Part shown: positions 43,787 to 52,624 of the stretch, piece by piece
How positions within the stretch are numbered: the first letter of the stretch is position 1
Layout: every line of letters begins with the position of its first letter
Source of the DNA: Protofrankia sp963555925
Lineage (GTDB): Bacteria; Actinomycetota; Actinomycetes; Frankiales; Frankiaceae
NCBI GenBank assembly: GCA_963555925.1
Contig: CAUVXJ010000107.1
Coordinates: forward strand, 16,403-80,402
Direction of reading: 5' to 3'
Length of the DNA: 64,000 nt
Notes under the pieces: generated by a model
Database searches by the model: none
Told to the model about the DNA's origin: nothing
What the model saw: the letters and a program-made list of their open reading frames with translations, nothing else
Made by a program: the position numbers and the translations under genes

Positions 43787-45022
43787 TCAGACGATCTTCG
43801 CCGCGCGCAGCGCCGCGACATCCTGCGGACCGTGCCCGATCTCCGCGAGCAACTCGTCGGTGTGCTGGCCGAGGGTGGGGGCGGGCCGGCGCAGCTCCCA
43901 CGGCTGACCCTGGACGCGGACGGCCTCGCCGACGTAGGTGAAGGGCCCGGCCAGCGGGTGCTCGTCCTCGACGAGGATGCCGCGGGCGCGGACGTGCGGG
44001 TCGTCAAGCAGGTCGCGCAGGCGGTTGGCCCGGGTCAGCGGCACGTGGTGGGTGAGAGCGAGGGCGACCCACTCGTCGGCGTCGCGGGTGTGGAAGATCT
44101 TCTGAAGCTCCCGGCGCAGCTCGAGGAGGCCGAAGCCGAAGTCGAAGGGCCCGCTGGCGTCGAGCCTGTCGATCAGGTCGGCGCGGTCGACGGCCAGGCA
44201 GAAGCCGCGCCAGAACTTGGGCTCGGTGGCGCAGAACAGCAGGAACCGGCCGTCGCGCGCCTCGTAGAACTGGTAGAATGCCGACCCGCTGTCGCCTTGT
44301 TCGGTCCTCGGCATCGTCGCGTGGTCGGTGACCCGGTCCCGGTTGAGGTTGTAGGTGACGGCGATCCACGCCTGCGCGATGACCGCGTCGCTGGCGGCGG
44401 CGTCGAGGAAGCAGCCCTCGCCGGTCCGCTCGCGCTGGAACAGGGCGGCGGCGACGTGGAACGCGGCATGGACCGCTCCGGCGGCCGTGCCCTCGCCGCC
44501 GCTGGTGGTGCCCCCCAGGTAGTCGGGCGTCTGCACCTGCCGGACGAGCCCGTCCGGGCCCATCTCGACCGGCACCGCGCCGGCCAGCGCGTTGGTCATC
44601 TGCCCGTGGGTCGGCATGCTGGCCAGCGGGCCCTCGCTGCCGTAGCCGGAGTACTGGCAGTAGACGATGTCGGGCTTCGCCGCTTGCTGCTGGGCGTAGC
44701 CGATCCCGAGCTTCGTACAGGCGTCGCCGGCGAAGCCGTCGACGAACACGTCCGCGGTGGACAGCAGCTCGTAGAAGAGCGCGCGGCCCTCGTCCCGGCG
44801 CAGGTCGAGGGTGATGCTGCGCTTGTTCTTGTTGACCTGGATGTGCGCGGGGCTGTGCTGCGGGGTGATCTGGCCGAGGAAGCCGCGCAGGTAGTCCCCC
44901 ATACCGGGCGACTCAACCTTGATCACGTCGGCACCGAGGTCGGCGAGCAGGGTGCCCAGGGTGTCGCCGTTGAACAGCATCGCGGATTCGAGGACGCGGA
45001 CGCCTTCGAGTAGTCGACTCAC
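43787..45022 (-). CDS. Family III (CaiB/BaiF) CoA-transferase, single domain
   Basis: 411 aa. LLEGVRVLESAMLFNGDTLG, then LLADLGADVIKVESPGMGDY, NKRSITLDLRRDEGRALFYE, and a catalytic-Asp segment CFLDAAASDAVIAQAW. Start GTG 45022. Divergent from the aldehyde dehydrogenase at 45120 with a 97-bp shared regulatory region. It presumably activates the acid made by that enzyme, followed by the dehydratase in its own operon. Confidence 0.92.
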   Translation of the reverse strand: MSRLLEGVRVLESAMLFNGDTLGTLLADLGADVIKVESPGMGDYLRGFLGQITPQHSPAHIQVNKNKRSITLDLRRDEGRALFYELLSTADVFVDGFAGDACTKLGIGYAQQQAAKPDIVYCQYSGYGSEGPLASMPTHGQMTNALAGAVPVEMGPDGLVRQVQTPDYLGGTTSGGEGTAAGAVHAAFHVAAALFQRERTGEGCFLDAAASDAVIAQAWIAVTYNLNRDRVTDHATMPRTEQGDSGSAFYQFYEARDGRFLLFCATEPKFWRGFCLAVDRADLIDRLDASGPFDFGFGLLELRRELQKIFHTRDADEWVALALTHHVPLTRANRLRDLLDDPHVRARGILVEDEHPLAGPFTYVGEAVRVQGQPWELRRPAPTLGQHTDELLAEIGHGPQDVAALRAAKIV

Positions 45023-45119
45023 TCCACCCACCCTTGCCCACCACACGTCCGGTGTCGCGCAAACCCGGTTTGCGCCGCGGATGCGCGCAATCGCGGGCAG
45101 GCCGCACCAGAATTGGCCA

Positions 45120-46583
45120 ATGACTGTCCTTGACGCTGATCTCACCGTCCTGCCGAACCCGGGTCTGCTGATAGGTGACGGGCGGGTGTCAGACAGCAGC
45201 GAAGGCGAGTTCACGCACGTGTACGCGGCTACCGGGAAGCCGACCCGCGGCGTGTCGATGGCCGGCGTGGGTGAGATCGACGCCGCGGTGCGGGCGGCCC
45301 GCGCCGCGCTGCCCGGCTGGCGCGCCACGCCGCTGGACCGGCGCCGCGACCTGCTGGCCGAGGCCGCCCGGCTCATCCGACGCGAGGCTGCGACGATCGC
45401 GCAGCTCACGACGATCGACAACGGGACGCCGTCCATGATCGCCGCGAGCACGCCGCTGCTCGCGGCGGACCTCTTCACCTACAACGCCGGCTGGGCCGAC
45501 AAGATCGGTGGAGAGGTCGTCGGGACGTGGCCGGTGCCGGCGCTGGACTACACCCTCGACGAGCCGTACGGCGTCATCGGGGTGATCGTGCCGTGGAACG
45601 GACCGGTCGTCTCCGTCGGCCAGATCGTGGCTCCCGCGCTGGCCGCGGGCAACTGCGTGGTGCTCAAGCCGTCGGAGCTCGCGCCCTGGGGCTGCCTGCG
45701 CATCGGCGAGCTGCTTCTTGAGGCCGGCTTCCCGCCGGGCGTGATCAACGTGGTGCCCGGTGGACCAGCCGGTGGCCAGGCACTGGTCAGCCACCCCGAC
45801 GTCGATAAGATCCACTTCACTGGCGGCGGTCAGACGGCCAAGCGCATCCTCGCCTCGGCGCTGGAGACGCTCAAGCCGGTGGGACTCGAACTCGGAGGCA
45901 AGTCCGCGAACCTCGTCTTCGAGGACGCCGACATCGTCGCGGCCGCGCAGCAGGCCATGACGGGAGCGGTCCTGCTCTCGGGCCAGGGCTGCATTCTCGG
46001 CACCCGGATCCTGGTGCAGCGCAGCATCCACGACGCGTTCCTCGCAACACTGTCCGCGATCCTCGGTCAGATCCCGGTGGGGGACCCGAGCGTGCCGACG
46101 TCGGTCATGGGGCCGGTGGTCAGCGAGGACGCCGCCGATCGGATCCTGGGGATGGTGACCACCGCGCAGAAGGAGGGCAATCGTCTGGTCACCGGCGGCG
46201 AGCGCCTCGGCGGCGATCTCGCCGACGGGTGGTTCATCGGACCGACGGTCCTCGCCGACGTCGCGCCGACCGACTTCATCGCGCAGAACGAGGTCTTCGG
46301 TCCCGTGCTCGCCGTGACACCCTTCGACACGGAGGCGGACGCCGTGGCGATCGCCAACGCGACTCCCTACGGGCTGGCCGCCTACGTCCAGACCGACGAC
46401 CTGCGCCGCGCCCACCGCGTCTGCGCGGCGCTCGAGGCGGGCAACATCTGGGTCAACGGCTTCCTCGGCATCCCCCCGGGAGCGCCCTTCGGCGGCGTGA
46501 AGCAGAGCGGCCAGGGTCGCCTGGGCGGAATCCACGCGATCCGGGAGTTCACGCGGCCGAAGAACGTCTGGATGGCGCTGTAG
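45120..46583 (+). CDS. NAD(P)-dependent aldehyde dehydrogenase
   Basis: 487 aa. Catalytic Cys291 is in LLSGQGCILGTR, Glu257 in GLELGGKSAN, Asn160 in VIVPWNGPVV; the cofactor site FTGGGQTAKR departs from the usual FTGS. It is a different subgroup from 29966 and 52625, which resemble each other. ATG 45120. Convergent with the ABC transporter genes, 6 bp apart. Confidence 0.93.
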   Translation: MTVLDADLTVLPNPGLLIGDGRVSDSSEGEFTHVYAATGKPTRGVSMAGVGEIDAAVRAARAALPGWRATPLDRRRDLLAEAARLIRREAATIAQLTTIDNGTPSMIAASTPLLAADLFTYNAGWADKIGGEVVGTWPVPALDYTLDEPYGVIGVIVPWNGPVVSVGQIVAPALAAGNCVVLKPSELAPWGCLRIGELLLEAGFPPGVINVVPGGPAGGQALVSHPDVDKIHFTGGGQTAKRILASALETLKPVGLELGGKSANLVFEDADIVAAAQQAMTGAVLLSGQGCILGTRILVQRSIHDAFLATLSAILGQIPVGDPSVPTSVMGPVVSEDAADRILGMVTTAQKEGNRLVTGGERLGGDLADGWFIGPTVLADVAPTDFIAQNEVFGPVLAVTPFDTEADAVAIANATPYGLAAYVQTDDLRRAHRVCAALEAGNIWVNGFLGIPPGAPFGGVKQSGQGRLGGIHAIREFTRPKNVWMAL

Positions 46584-46589
46584 CAGGGT

Positions 46590-49313
46590 TCAGGTGCGGG
46601 AGACCGCCGAGGTGGTCTCGTGGGAGGCCCGGGTGCCGAGGTAGGCCGCGGCCACCACGGGATCGGACCGGATCTCGCTCGGGGTTCCCTCGGCGATCTC
46701 ACGACCGAACTCGAGCACGAGCACCCGGTCGGCGGTGCGCATGACCATGGCGACGTCGTGTTCGATGAGCAGCACGCCGATCCCGCGCTCGTCGGCGAGC
46801 CGGCGCAGCAGCTCACCGAGGGCGCGCGACTCGTCCTCGTCGAGCCCGGCGGCCGGTTCGTCGAGGAGCAGCACCGACGGTTCGGTCGCCAGCGAGCGGG
46901 CGATCGCGACCGAGCGGCGCTGACCATAGGACAGGCTCTCGGCCTTGACGTCGAGCACGTCTGCCAGGCCCATGTCCCGGACCGCCCGCGCCACCCCCGC
47001 CGGCAGCTGGTCGTCGCCGGGGCGGACGAGGTCGAGCAACCAGGCCAGCCGGTCGTGCGAGTCAGCCGCCGCGAGCAGGTTCTCCCGGACGGTCATGTCG
47101 TCGAAGAGCTCAAGGGACTGGAAGGAGCGGCACAGTCCTTCCCGGGCGCGCAGGTGCGGGCTGAGCGTGCCGATGTCGCGGCCGCCCAGGGAGACCGATC
47201 CTGTGGCCGGCTGGGCGTAGCCCGTCACCGCGTCGATCAGTGTCGTTTTGCCGGCGCCGTTCGGTCCGAGGATCCCGATCACGGTGGCCGGTGGGACCGT
47301 GAGGTCGACGTTGTCGAGCGCGACGACCCCACCGAAGCGAACCGTGACGTTGCGGATCTCCAGTGCTCTGGCCGGGACGGTGCCTGCGTCCCCCGGGTCG
47401 CCCAGCGGTACGGACGTCCTGCTCGACGTCACGACACGGTTCCGGAGCAGGCGGGCCCGGAGCTGGCGGGCGACGGCGATGTTGCGTCCCGCCAGCCCGT
47501 CCGGCGCGCTCAGGAGCAGCAGAAGCAACAGGACGCCGCCGACGAGCGGGAGGTATTCCTCGACGCTGTCGAACGCCTTGGAGAGCACGAGAGCTCCGAC
47601 GCCCGCGGCGGCGATCGTCGAGCCGTAGAGCGGCCCCGAGACGTAGCCGATACCACCGATGACGGCGAGGGTCAGGATCGTGATCGAGGTGAAGGGGTCG
47701 AACAGCGTCGTGTACTGGATGGCGGAGAAGCTGAACGCGTAGAGGATGCCACCGAGCCCCGCTATCGCGGCGCCGAGGCTGAACGCGTAGAGCTTCGACT
47801 GGATGACCGAGATGCCAAGCGATGCCGCCGCCCGTTCGTTGGCGCGCACCACGAGTAGCCGCCGGCCGCTGCGTCCGCGGCGGAGATTGGCCACGGCCAC
47901 CGCGACCACCGCGACCGAGACCACGCACAACGCCGCGTAGTTGCCGGGGTGGAGCACCGGGTCGATCGGGATGCCGAGCAGGGTCTGGGGTGCGATGGGC
48001 GTCCCGCGGTTGCGCCCGGTGAAGTCGGTGCTGTTGAACAGCAGCGACCAGGAGGCGAAGCCGAGGCCGAGGGTGACGACGGCGAGGTTCACGCCGCGGG
48101 TGCGCAGTGCGGGCAGGCCGAAGACGAAGCCGACGACGACCGCCGTCGCGACGCCCAGCGGCACGGCCGCCTCGAAGGGCCAGCCGTGGTTGGACACCAG
48201 CCGCCCGGCGGCGAAGGCACCCACCCCGCCCAGCGCGAACTGGGCGAGGGACAGCTGCCCCGCGTACCCGGTCACGACGACGACGCTCAGAGCGATCATG
48301 GCGGCGGACATCGAGCTGACCAGAGCCACGTTCCAGTCGGTCGGCAGGACAGTGGCCGCGAGTACGGCCAGGACGGCGGCGAGCCCGAGCGCGTACAGGG
48401 GAGAGCGGACCGCAGCGCCCACCGCGGGCAGGCGGTCAGCGGTGCTCCCGCGGACGGGAAGCCCCTGGCCGCGGACGACGAGCACCAGCACGATGACGAG
48501 GAAGGGGACGGCGTCGGAAACGCCGGTCGTCTGCACGTAGTGCGTGCACTCGCTCTGGATGACACCGATCAGCAGTCCGCCGACGAGCACCAACGGGTAG
48601 GAGCGGAATCCGCCGAGCAGCGCCGCCGCCAGCGCCGGGATGATCGTGAACGCCAGCGAGTTGACGGAGAGGTAGTCGCTGGTGAGCGAGGGGAAGAAGG
48701 CGCCTGCCAGCCCGGCGAGGGCGCCCCCCAGCGCCCACGTGCCGCAGGCCAGCGCGTCCGGGGAGAACCCCAGCGCCGCCGCGGCGCGCTGGTTGGCGGC
48801 CGCGGCGGAGACGGCTAGCCCCAGCCTCGTCCGCGAGCTGAGGACGGTGAGGACGGCGGTGACGCCGACGGCGATGCCGGCCAGCCAGAAGGACTGCTGT
48901 CCGACGATCACGGAGCCGAGGTGGACGGGCTCTTCTGGGAGGGTTGTGGCCACGCTGAGCTGCTGGCCGGTGTAACGGATGGTCACGGACTGCTGGATGA
49001 TGCTCAGCACACCGAGAGTGGCGATCACCCGGACAAGGGGGCTGCGGGCGCGCAGCGGTCGCATGAGCAGGAGCTGGACCAGCACCCCGACGGCTGCGAG
49101 CAGGATCGCGGCGACTGCCACGGCGGGGAGCGCGGGCATGCCCTGGTTCTCCCGCAGCTCGTGCACGACGTAGGCGCCCAGCAGGGCGAACGAGCCCTGG
49201 GCGAAGTTGATCGTACCGCTGCCGCGGTAGACGAGGACGAGACCGATGCCGAGCAGGGAGATGAGCGCTCCACTGCCTAGGCCCAGGAGCCCGGACTGTG
49301 CGAAGACGGTCAT
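46590..49313 (-). CDS. Liv-type ABC importer: LivH-LivM-LivG triple fusion
   Basis: 907 aa combining two permeases and an ATPase that are normally three proteins. A LivH-like permease spans ~1-290 (GTINFAQGSFALLGAYVVHE, GGFRSYPLVLVGGLLIG). A LivM-like permease spans ~300-640 (VTGYAGQLSLAQFALGGVGA, the NERAAASLGI loop, VIGGIGYVSGPLYGS). A LivG ATPase follows from ~648 with Walker A GPNGAGKTT near 683, signature LSYGQRRSVAIARSL, Walker B VLLLDEPAAGLDEDE and the LivG-type H-loop IEHDVAMV. ATG 49313 overlaps the LivF stop. The importer takes up branched-chain amino acids in model bacteria; here the context suggests an aromatic or aliphatic acid. Confidence 0.93.
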   Translation of the reverse strand: MTVFAQSGLLGLGSGALISLLGIGLVLVYRGSGTINFAQGSFALLGAYVVHELRENQGMPALPAVAVAAILLAAVGVLVQLLLMRPLRARSPLVRVIATLGVLSIIQQSVTIRYTGQQLSVATTLPEEPVHLGSVIVGQQSFWLAGIAVGVTAVLTVLSSRTRLGLAVSAAAANQRAAAALGFSPDALACGTWALGGALAGLAGAFFPSLTSDYLSVNSLAFTIIPALAAALLGGFRSYPLVLVGGLLIGVIQSECTHYVQTTGVSDAVPFLVIVLVLVVRGQGLPVRGSTADRLPAVGAAVRSPLYALGLAAVLAVLAATVLPTDWNVALVSSMSAAMIALSVVVVTGYAGQLSLAQFALGGVGAFAAGRLVSNHGWPFEAAVPLGVATAVVVGFVFGLPALRTRGVNLAVVTLGLGFASWSLLFNSTDFTGRNRGTPIAPQTLLGIPIDPVLHPGNYAALCVVSVAVVAVAVANLRRGRSGRRLLVVRANERAAASLGISVIQSKLYAFSLGAAIAGLGGILYAFSFSAIQYTTLFDPFTSITILTLAVIGGIGYVSGPLYGSTIAAAGVGALVLSKAFDSVEEYLPLVGGVLLLLLLLSAPDGLAGRNIAVARQLRARLLRNRVVTSSRTSVPLGDPGDAGTVPARALEIRNVTVRFGGVVALDNVDLTVPPATVIGILGPNGAGKTTLIDAVTGYAQPATGSVSLGGRDIGTLSPHLRAREGLCRSFQSLELFDDMTVRENLLAAADSHDRLAWLLDLVRPGDDQLPAGVARAVRDMGLADVLDVKAESLSYGQRRSVAIARSLATEPSVLLLDEPAAGLDEDESRALGELLRRLADERGIGVLLIEHDVAMVMRTADRVLVLEFGREIAEGTPSEIRSDPVVAAAYLGTRASHETTSAVSRT

Positions 49314-50005
49314 ACGGCTTCCGCTCCCAGGTAGGCCGTGGCGATGTCGTCGGCGCGGGTCAGCAGGGTCGCGGCGGTGTCGGTGAGGACTATCCGCCCG
49401 TCCGCGAGCACGTAGGCGCGATCGGCTGCTTCCAGCGCCAGCGCGACGTGCTGCTCCACGAGCAGCACCGCGGTACCGTCCTGCGCGGCGTCGCGTATCG
49501 CGGCCAGGAGCCGCTCGACCACCAGGGGGGCGAGACCGAGGCTGAGCTCGTCCGCGAGCAGGACGCGGGGGCGGCCGGCGAGGATCCGGGCGAGTGCCAG
49601 CATCTGCTGCTGGCCGCCGGACAGGAGTCCGGCCCGCTTGGACAGGTGCGGTTCGAGCTCGGGGAAGAACGCGAGTGCCTGTTTCGGATTGCCCTGCCCG
49701 AGCCTCAGGTTCTCGTGTCCGGTGAGATCCATGAACACACACCGCTCCTCGGTCAGCAGACCGAGGCCACGTCGGGCCCGCTGGTGCAGGCGACGGCGAC
49801 GGCCGTCACCGTCGACCGACACCGTCCCGCCCTCGGGGGTGAGGTCACCCGCGATCGTGAGCAACGTGGTGGTCTTGCCGGCGCCGTTGCGGCCGAGGAG
49901 GGCGACGACCTCGCCGGGGTGGACCTCCAGGTCGAGGTCACGGACGACCGGAACACCATGGAATCCGACGGTGAGTCCGCTGACCAGGACTGCCGGCGAT
50001 GACAT
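49310..50005 (-). CDS. Liv-type ABC transporter ATPase (LivF-like)
   Basis: 231 aa. Walker A GRNGAGKTTT, signature LSGGQQQMLALARILAG, Walker B VLLADELSLGLAPLVVE and switch VEQHVALALEAADRAYVLAD are typical of LivF. ATG 50005. Its stop overlaps the start of the triple fusion (ATGA), giving tight coupling, and the binding-protein gene lies upstream on the same strand. Confidence 0.93.
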   Translation of the reverse strand: MSSPAVLVSGLTVGFHGVPVVRDLDLEVHPGEVVALLGRNGAGKTTTLLTIAGDLTPEGGTVSVDGDGRRRRLHQRARRGLGLLTEERCVFMDLTGHENLRLGQGNPKQALAFFPELEPHLSKRAGLLSGGQQQMLALARILAGRPRVLLADELSLGLAPLVVERLLAAIRDAAQDGTAVLLVEQHVALALEAADRAYVLADGRIVLTDTAATLLTRADDIATAYLGAEAV

Positions 50006-50026
50006 AGGGCTCCTTCACGACGGCTG

Positions 50027-50083
50027 GCCGCGGGTGCGGGTGCGGGTACGGGAGCGCCTGAGACTCGCTCCCGCACCCGCGGC
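50027..50083 (-). terminator. Strong intercistronic hairpin between binding protein and LivF genes
   Basis: Outer arms GCCGCGGGTG (50027-50036) and CACCCGCGGC (50074-50083), inner arms CGGGAGCG (50049-50056) and CGCTCCCG (50066-50073), a 9-base loop and a 12-base bulge on one side. In the transcript it follows the lipoprotein stop by 11 bases and precedes LivF by ~20. Such a stem usually attenuates or protects mRNA so that the binding protein is made in excess. Confidence 0.7.
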
Positions 50084-50094
50084 CATGCGGTGGG

Positions 50095-51330
50095 TCAGCC
50101 CGTCAGGGCTGACTTGTAGTCGACGAACGTGCCGTCCTGCACGAGGGCACCGTTCTTGATGTCGACGCCGATCAGCGAGGTGTCGAACAGCCGCGCGAGC
50201 GCGGGCACCGGGAACGGCTTGGTGAAGTTCAGCGGTGGGGTGAACCCGCCGGTGTCCAGGTTCGAGGTCTTGTCCAGGGCCTCCTTGAAAGATGCCGCGT
50301 CGAAGGTGGTGAGACCGGCTGCGACCTTGGCGAACACCACGCCCGACACCCACGCGTTGAGGTTTTGGGGGACGGTGAGGTCGACGTCGGACTTGCCCTC
50401 CGCCGCGAGTTCGCGCTTCATGGCGGCCCAGACGGGGTCGGTCGCGAGCGGGAAGCTGGACACGGTGTACGAGCCCTCGAGCTGGGTCTTGAACTTGGTC
50501 AACGACTCCGAGCCGACGCCGCCGGAGGGGGCGAAGATCGTCTGCTTGACTCCGAGGCTCGTAGCTTTGGCGAGGTACTGGTTCAGGGCCTGCTCGGGCA
50601 GGATGCTGATGATGCAGTCGGCGTCTTTCGCGTTGCTGACCGTGCTGCTGAAGTCCGTCGTCGTGACGGGCACCTTGACGGTCTTGTTGACCGTCTTCTT
50701 CGACGCCCCGAGGCCCACCGTGACGAACGGCGCGAGACCGGCCGCCGCCGGCAGGTCGTAGGTGACGACGTTAGTCGTGGCGCACCGCTGGCCGGCCTTC
50801 GTGCCGAGCGCGGCGAAACCGATCGGCCCGGGGACGAGCGGGTAGGAGTCCGTGCTCGAGTATTCGCTGCCCGAAATCGCATTGGCCGCCAGGTAGGGAA
50901 TCTTCGCCGCGTCGAGAATCGGCAGGATCGAATCGGCGAACTGACTGAACGAGCCGAGCACGGCGACGGCCTTGTCGTTCACGGCCTGGCGGGCGCAGGT
51001 GCCGGCGGTGTTGGGGTCGTTCTTGTCGTTGCAGGACACCACCTTCAGCGGGTGGCCGGCAATGCCGCCCGCGGCGTTCGTCACCTTGGCGAAGGCTTCG
51101 AGCACGGTGGGGATATCCGGGAAGTTCGCGCCGGACGTTCCCGACGGAGTGATGGTGAGGATGGTGATCGGCGTCCCGGTCGCGGTGCTGCCTGCCGAGG
51201 CTCCCGTGCCCGCCGAGGTCGTGCGGGTGGAGTCGGTCGTTGACGACGTCGAACTGCCGCAGGCCGCCGCCCCGAGGGCGACAGCCATGACTAATGCGGC
51301 GCCACGGATGGTCCCGATCCTCGCGCGCAC
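50095..51330 (-). CDS. Substrate-binding lipoprotein of the Liv-type ABC transporter
   Basis: 411 aa. The N-terminus is a lipoprotein signal: VRARIGTIRGAALVMAVALG, then AAACGSS, with the lipid-carrying Cys after A-A-A. A Ser/Thr-rich linker follows, and then a type I periplasmic-binding fold (AFAKVTNAAGGIAGHPLKVV, VLGSFSQFADSILPILDAAK, YLAANAISGSEYSS). Start GTG 51330 with AAGGAGAA at good spacing. First gene of the transporter operon, 188 bp downstream of the alcohol dehydrogenase. Confidence 0.9.
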   Translation of the reverse strand: MRARIGTIRGAALVMAVALGAAACGSSTSSTTDSTRTTSAGTGASAGSTATGTPITILTITPSGTSGANFPDIPTVLEAFAKVTNAAGGIAGHPLKVVSCNDKNDPNTAGTCARQAVNDKAVAVLGSFSQFADSILPILDAAKIPYLAANAISGSEYSSTDSYPLVPGPIGFAALGTKAGQRCATTNVVTYDLPAAAGLAPFVTVGLGASKKTVNKTVKVPVTTTDFSSTVSNAKDADCIISILPEQALNQYLAKATSLGVKQTIFAPSGGVGSESLTKFKTQLEGSYTVSSFPLATDPVWAAMKRELAAEGKSDVDLTVPQNLNAWVSGVVFAKVAAGLTTFDAASFKEALDKTSNLDTGGFTPPLNFTKPFPVPALARLFDTSLIGVDIKNGALVQDGTFVDYKSALTG

Positions 51331-51518
51331 CGTGGTTCTCCTTCCGTCGCTCGAAGCTGGATGCGCTGGCCGGATGACAGCGCCGCCGAGCGAACGCGCT
51401 GACCGTATTGCGTCCGGTGTGACCTCGGTCATGGTCGGCAGCAGCAGAAATCGCATTCTCACGTCGAGCGTCCGGAAAATCGGACAGATCGTCCGCGGCG
51501 CCGGGTGGGGCCATGAGG

Positions 51519-52610
51519 CTAGAAGACGAGCACCGGCTTGACGGTGACGCCGGCGACCGAGTCGGCTACCGCCCGGTTGATGTCGGCGAACGGATAGTTG
51601 GTGATCAGCTCTTCGAGCGGTAGCCGGCCCTCGGCGTGCAGTGCCATCAGCTTGGGGAGGAACTCGCGGGGGTCGGCATCACCCTCGATGCAACCCCGTA
51701 GCGTCTTGCCGCCGCTGATGATGTCAATGATGTCGACTGACACGTCCGGCCGGCCCAGACCCACCGCGACCAGCGTGCCCCCCGAACCGAGGGCCTTCAT
51801 GGCCCGCGCGAGGACAGCGGGGACCCCCGTGGTGTCCAGGGCGTGCGTGACGCCACCGGCGGTGTGGTCCTTGATCGCCTCGACCGGATCGTCCACACCG
51901 GGGTCGATCGTCACGGTCGCGCCCAGCTTGGCCGCCAGCGCCCGCCGCCCGGCCACCGGATCGACGGCGACGATCGTGCGCACTCCGCTCGCCCGTGCGG
52001 CGAGCAGGCCGGCCAGGCCCACACTGCCCGCCCCGAAGACCGCGAAGGACGAGGTCTCGTCCGGCTTGAGGACGTTCAGCACGCTGCCGACGCCCGTCTG
52101 GACACCACATCCGAGCGGCGCCAGAACGGTCAGGTCCACACCCGGCTCCACTACGACGATGTTGTCGACCGTGGTCAGGCAGTGGCTCGCGAAGCTGGAC
52201 TGGCCGAAGAAGCAGCCCCGTACCGGCGAACCGTCGAGCGACAGCGGTGTCGAGCCGTCCGCCCGCCCGCCGGAGGTGTTGAGGAGAGCGAACTGCTCGC
52301 AGTAGGCCGGTCGACCGGCACGGCAGCGCCGGCACTGGCCGCAGCGCCGGTAGCTGAGCAGGACCGTGTCGCCGGGGCGGATGCCGGGGACGCCGGCACC
52401 CACCTCCGCGACGACGCCGGCGCCTTCGTGACCCAGCACGATCGGGCCGTACTTGATCGGCCACGCGGCCTTGACGGCCAGATCCGTGTGGCATATCCCG
52501 CTCGCCAGCGTGCGTATCAGCACCTCGCCCTCGCCGGGTGCGGCGAGGTCGAGGGTCTCGATGCTGAACGGGCTGTCCGGTTCGCGTGAGAGCGCGGCCG
52601 TGATCTGCAC
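51519..52610 (-). CDS. Zinc-dependent alcohol dehydrogenase (class III/benzyl-alcohol type)
   Basis: 363 aa. Catalytic zinc ligands Cys40 and His61-Glu62, structural cysteines 90, 93, 96 and 104, and Rossmann motif VFGAGSVGLAGLLAAR. The architecture is the same, residue for residue, as the enzyme at 31427, with clear sequence divergence. GTG 52610 has GGGGAG upstream; GTG 52628 would overlap the aldehyde dehydrogenase stop. Operon with the aldehyde dehydrogenase at 52625. Confidence 0.92.
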   Translation of the reverse strand: MQITAALSREPDSPFSIETLDLAAPGEGEVLIRTLASGICHTDLAVKAAWPIKYGPIVLGHEGAGVVAEVGAGVPGIRPGDTVLLSYRRCGQCRRCRAGRPAYCEQFALLNTSGGRADGSTPLSLDGSPVRGCFFGQSSFASHCLTTVDNIVVVEPGVDLTVLAPLGCGVQTGVGSVLNVLKPDETSSFAVFGAGSVGLAGLLAARASGVRTIVAVDPVAGRRALAAKLGATVTIDPGVDDPVEAIKDHTAGGVTHALDTTGVPAVLARAMKALGSGGTLVAVGLGRPDVSVDIIDIISGGKTLRGCIEGDADPREFLPKLMALHAEGRLPLEELITNYPFADINRAVADSVAGVTVKPVLVF

Positions 52611-52624
52611 GGTCGTCTCCCCGG

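Noticed and set aside
49314..49742. N-terminal extension of the Liv fusion to 1050 residues
   Set aside because: The extra part is antisense-like, Arg-rich and overlaps the LivF gene. ATG 49313 starts exactly with LivH sequence and overlaps the LivF stop.
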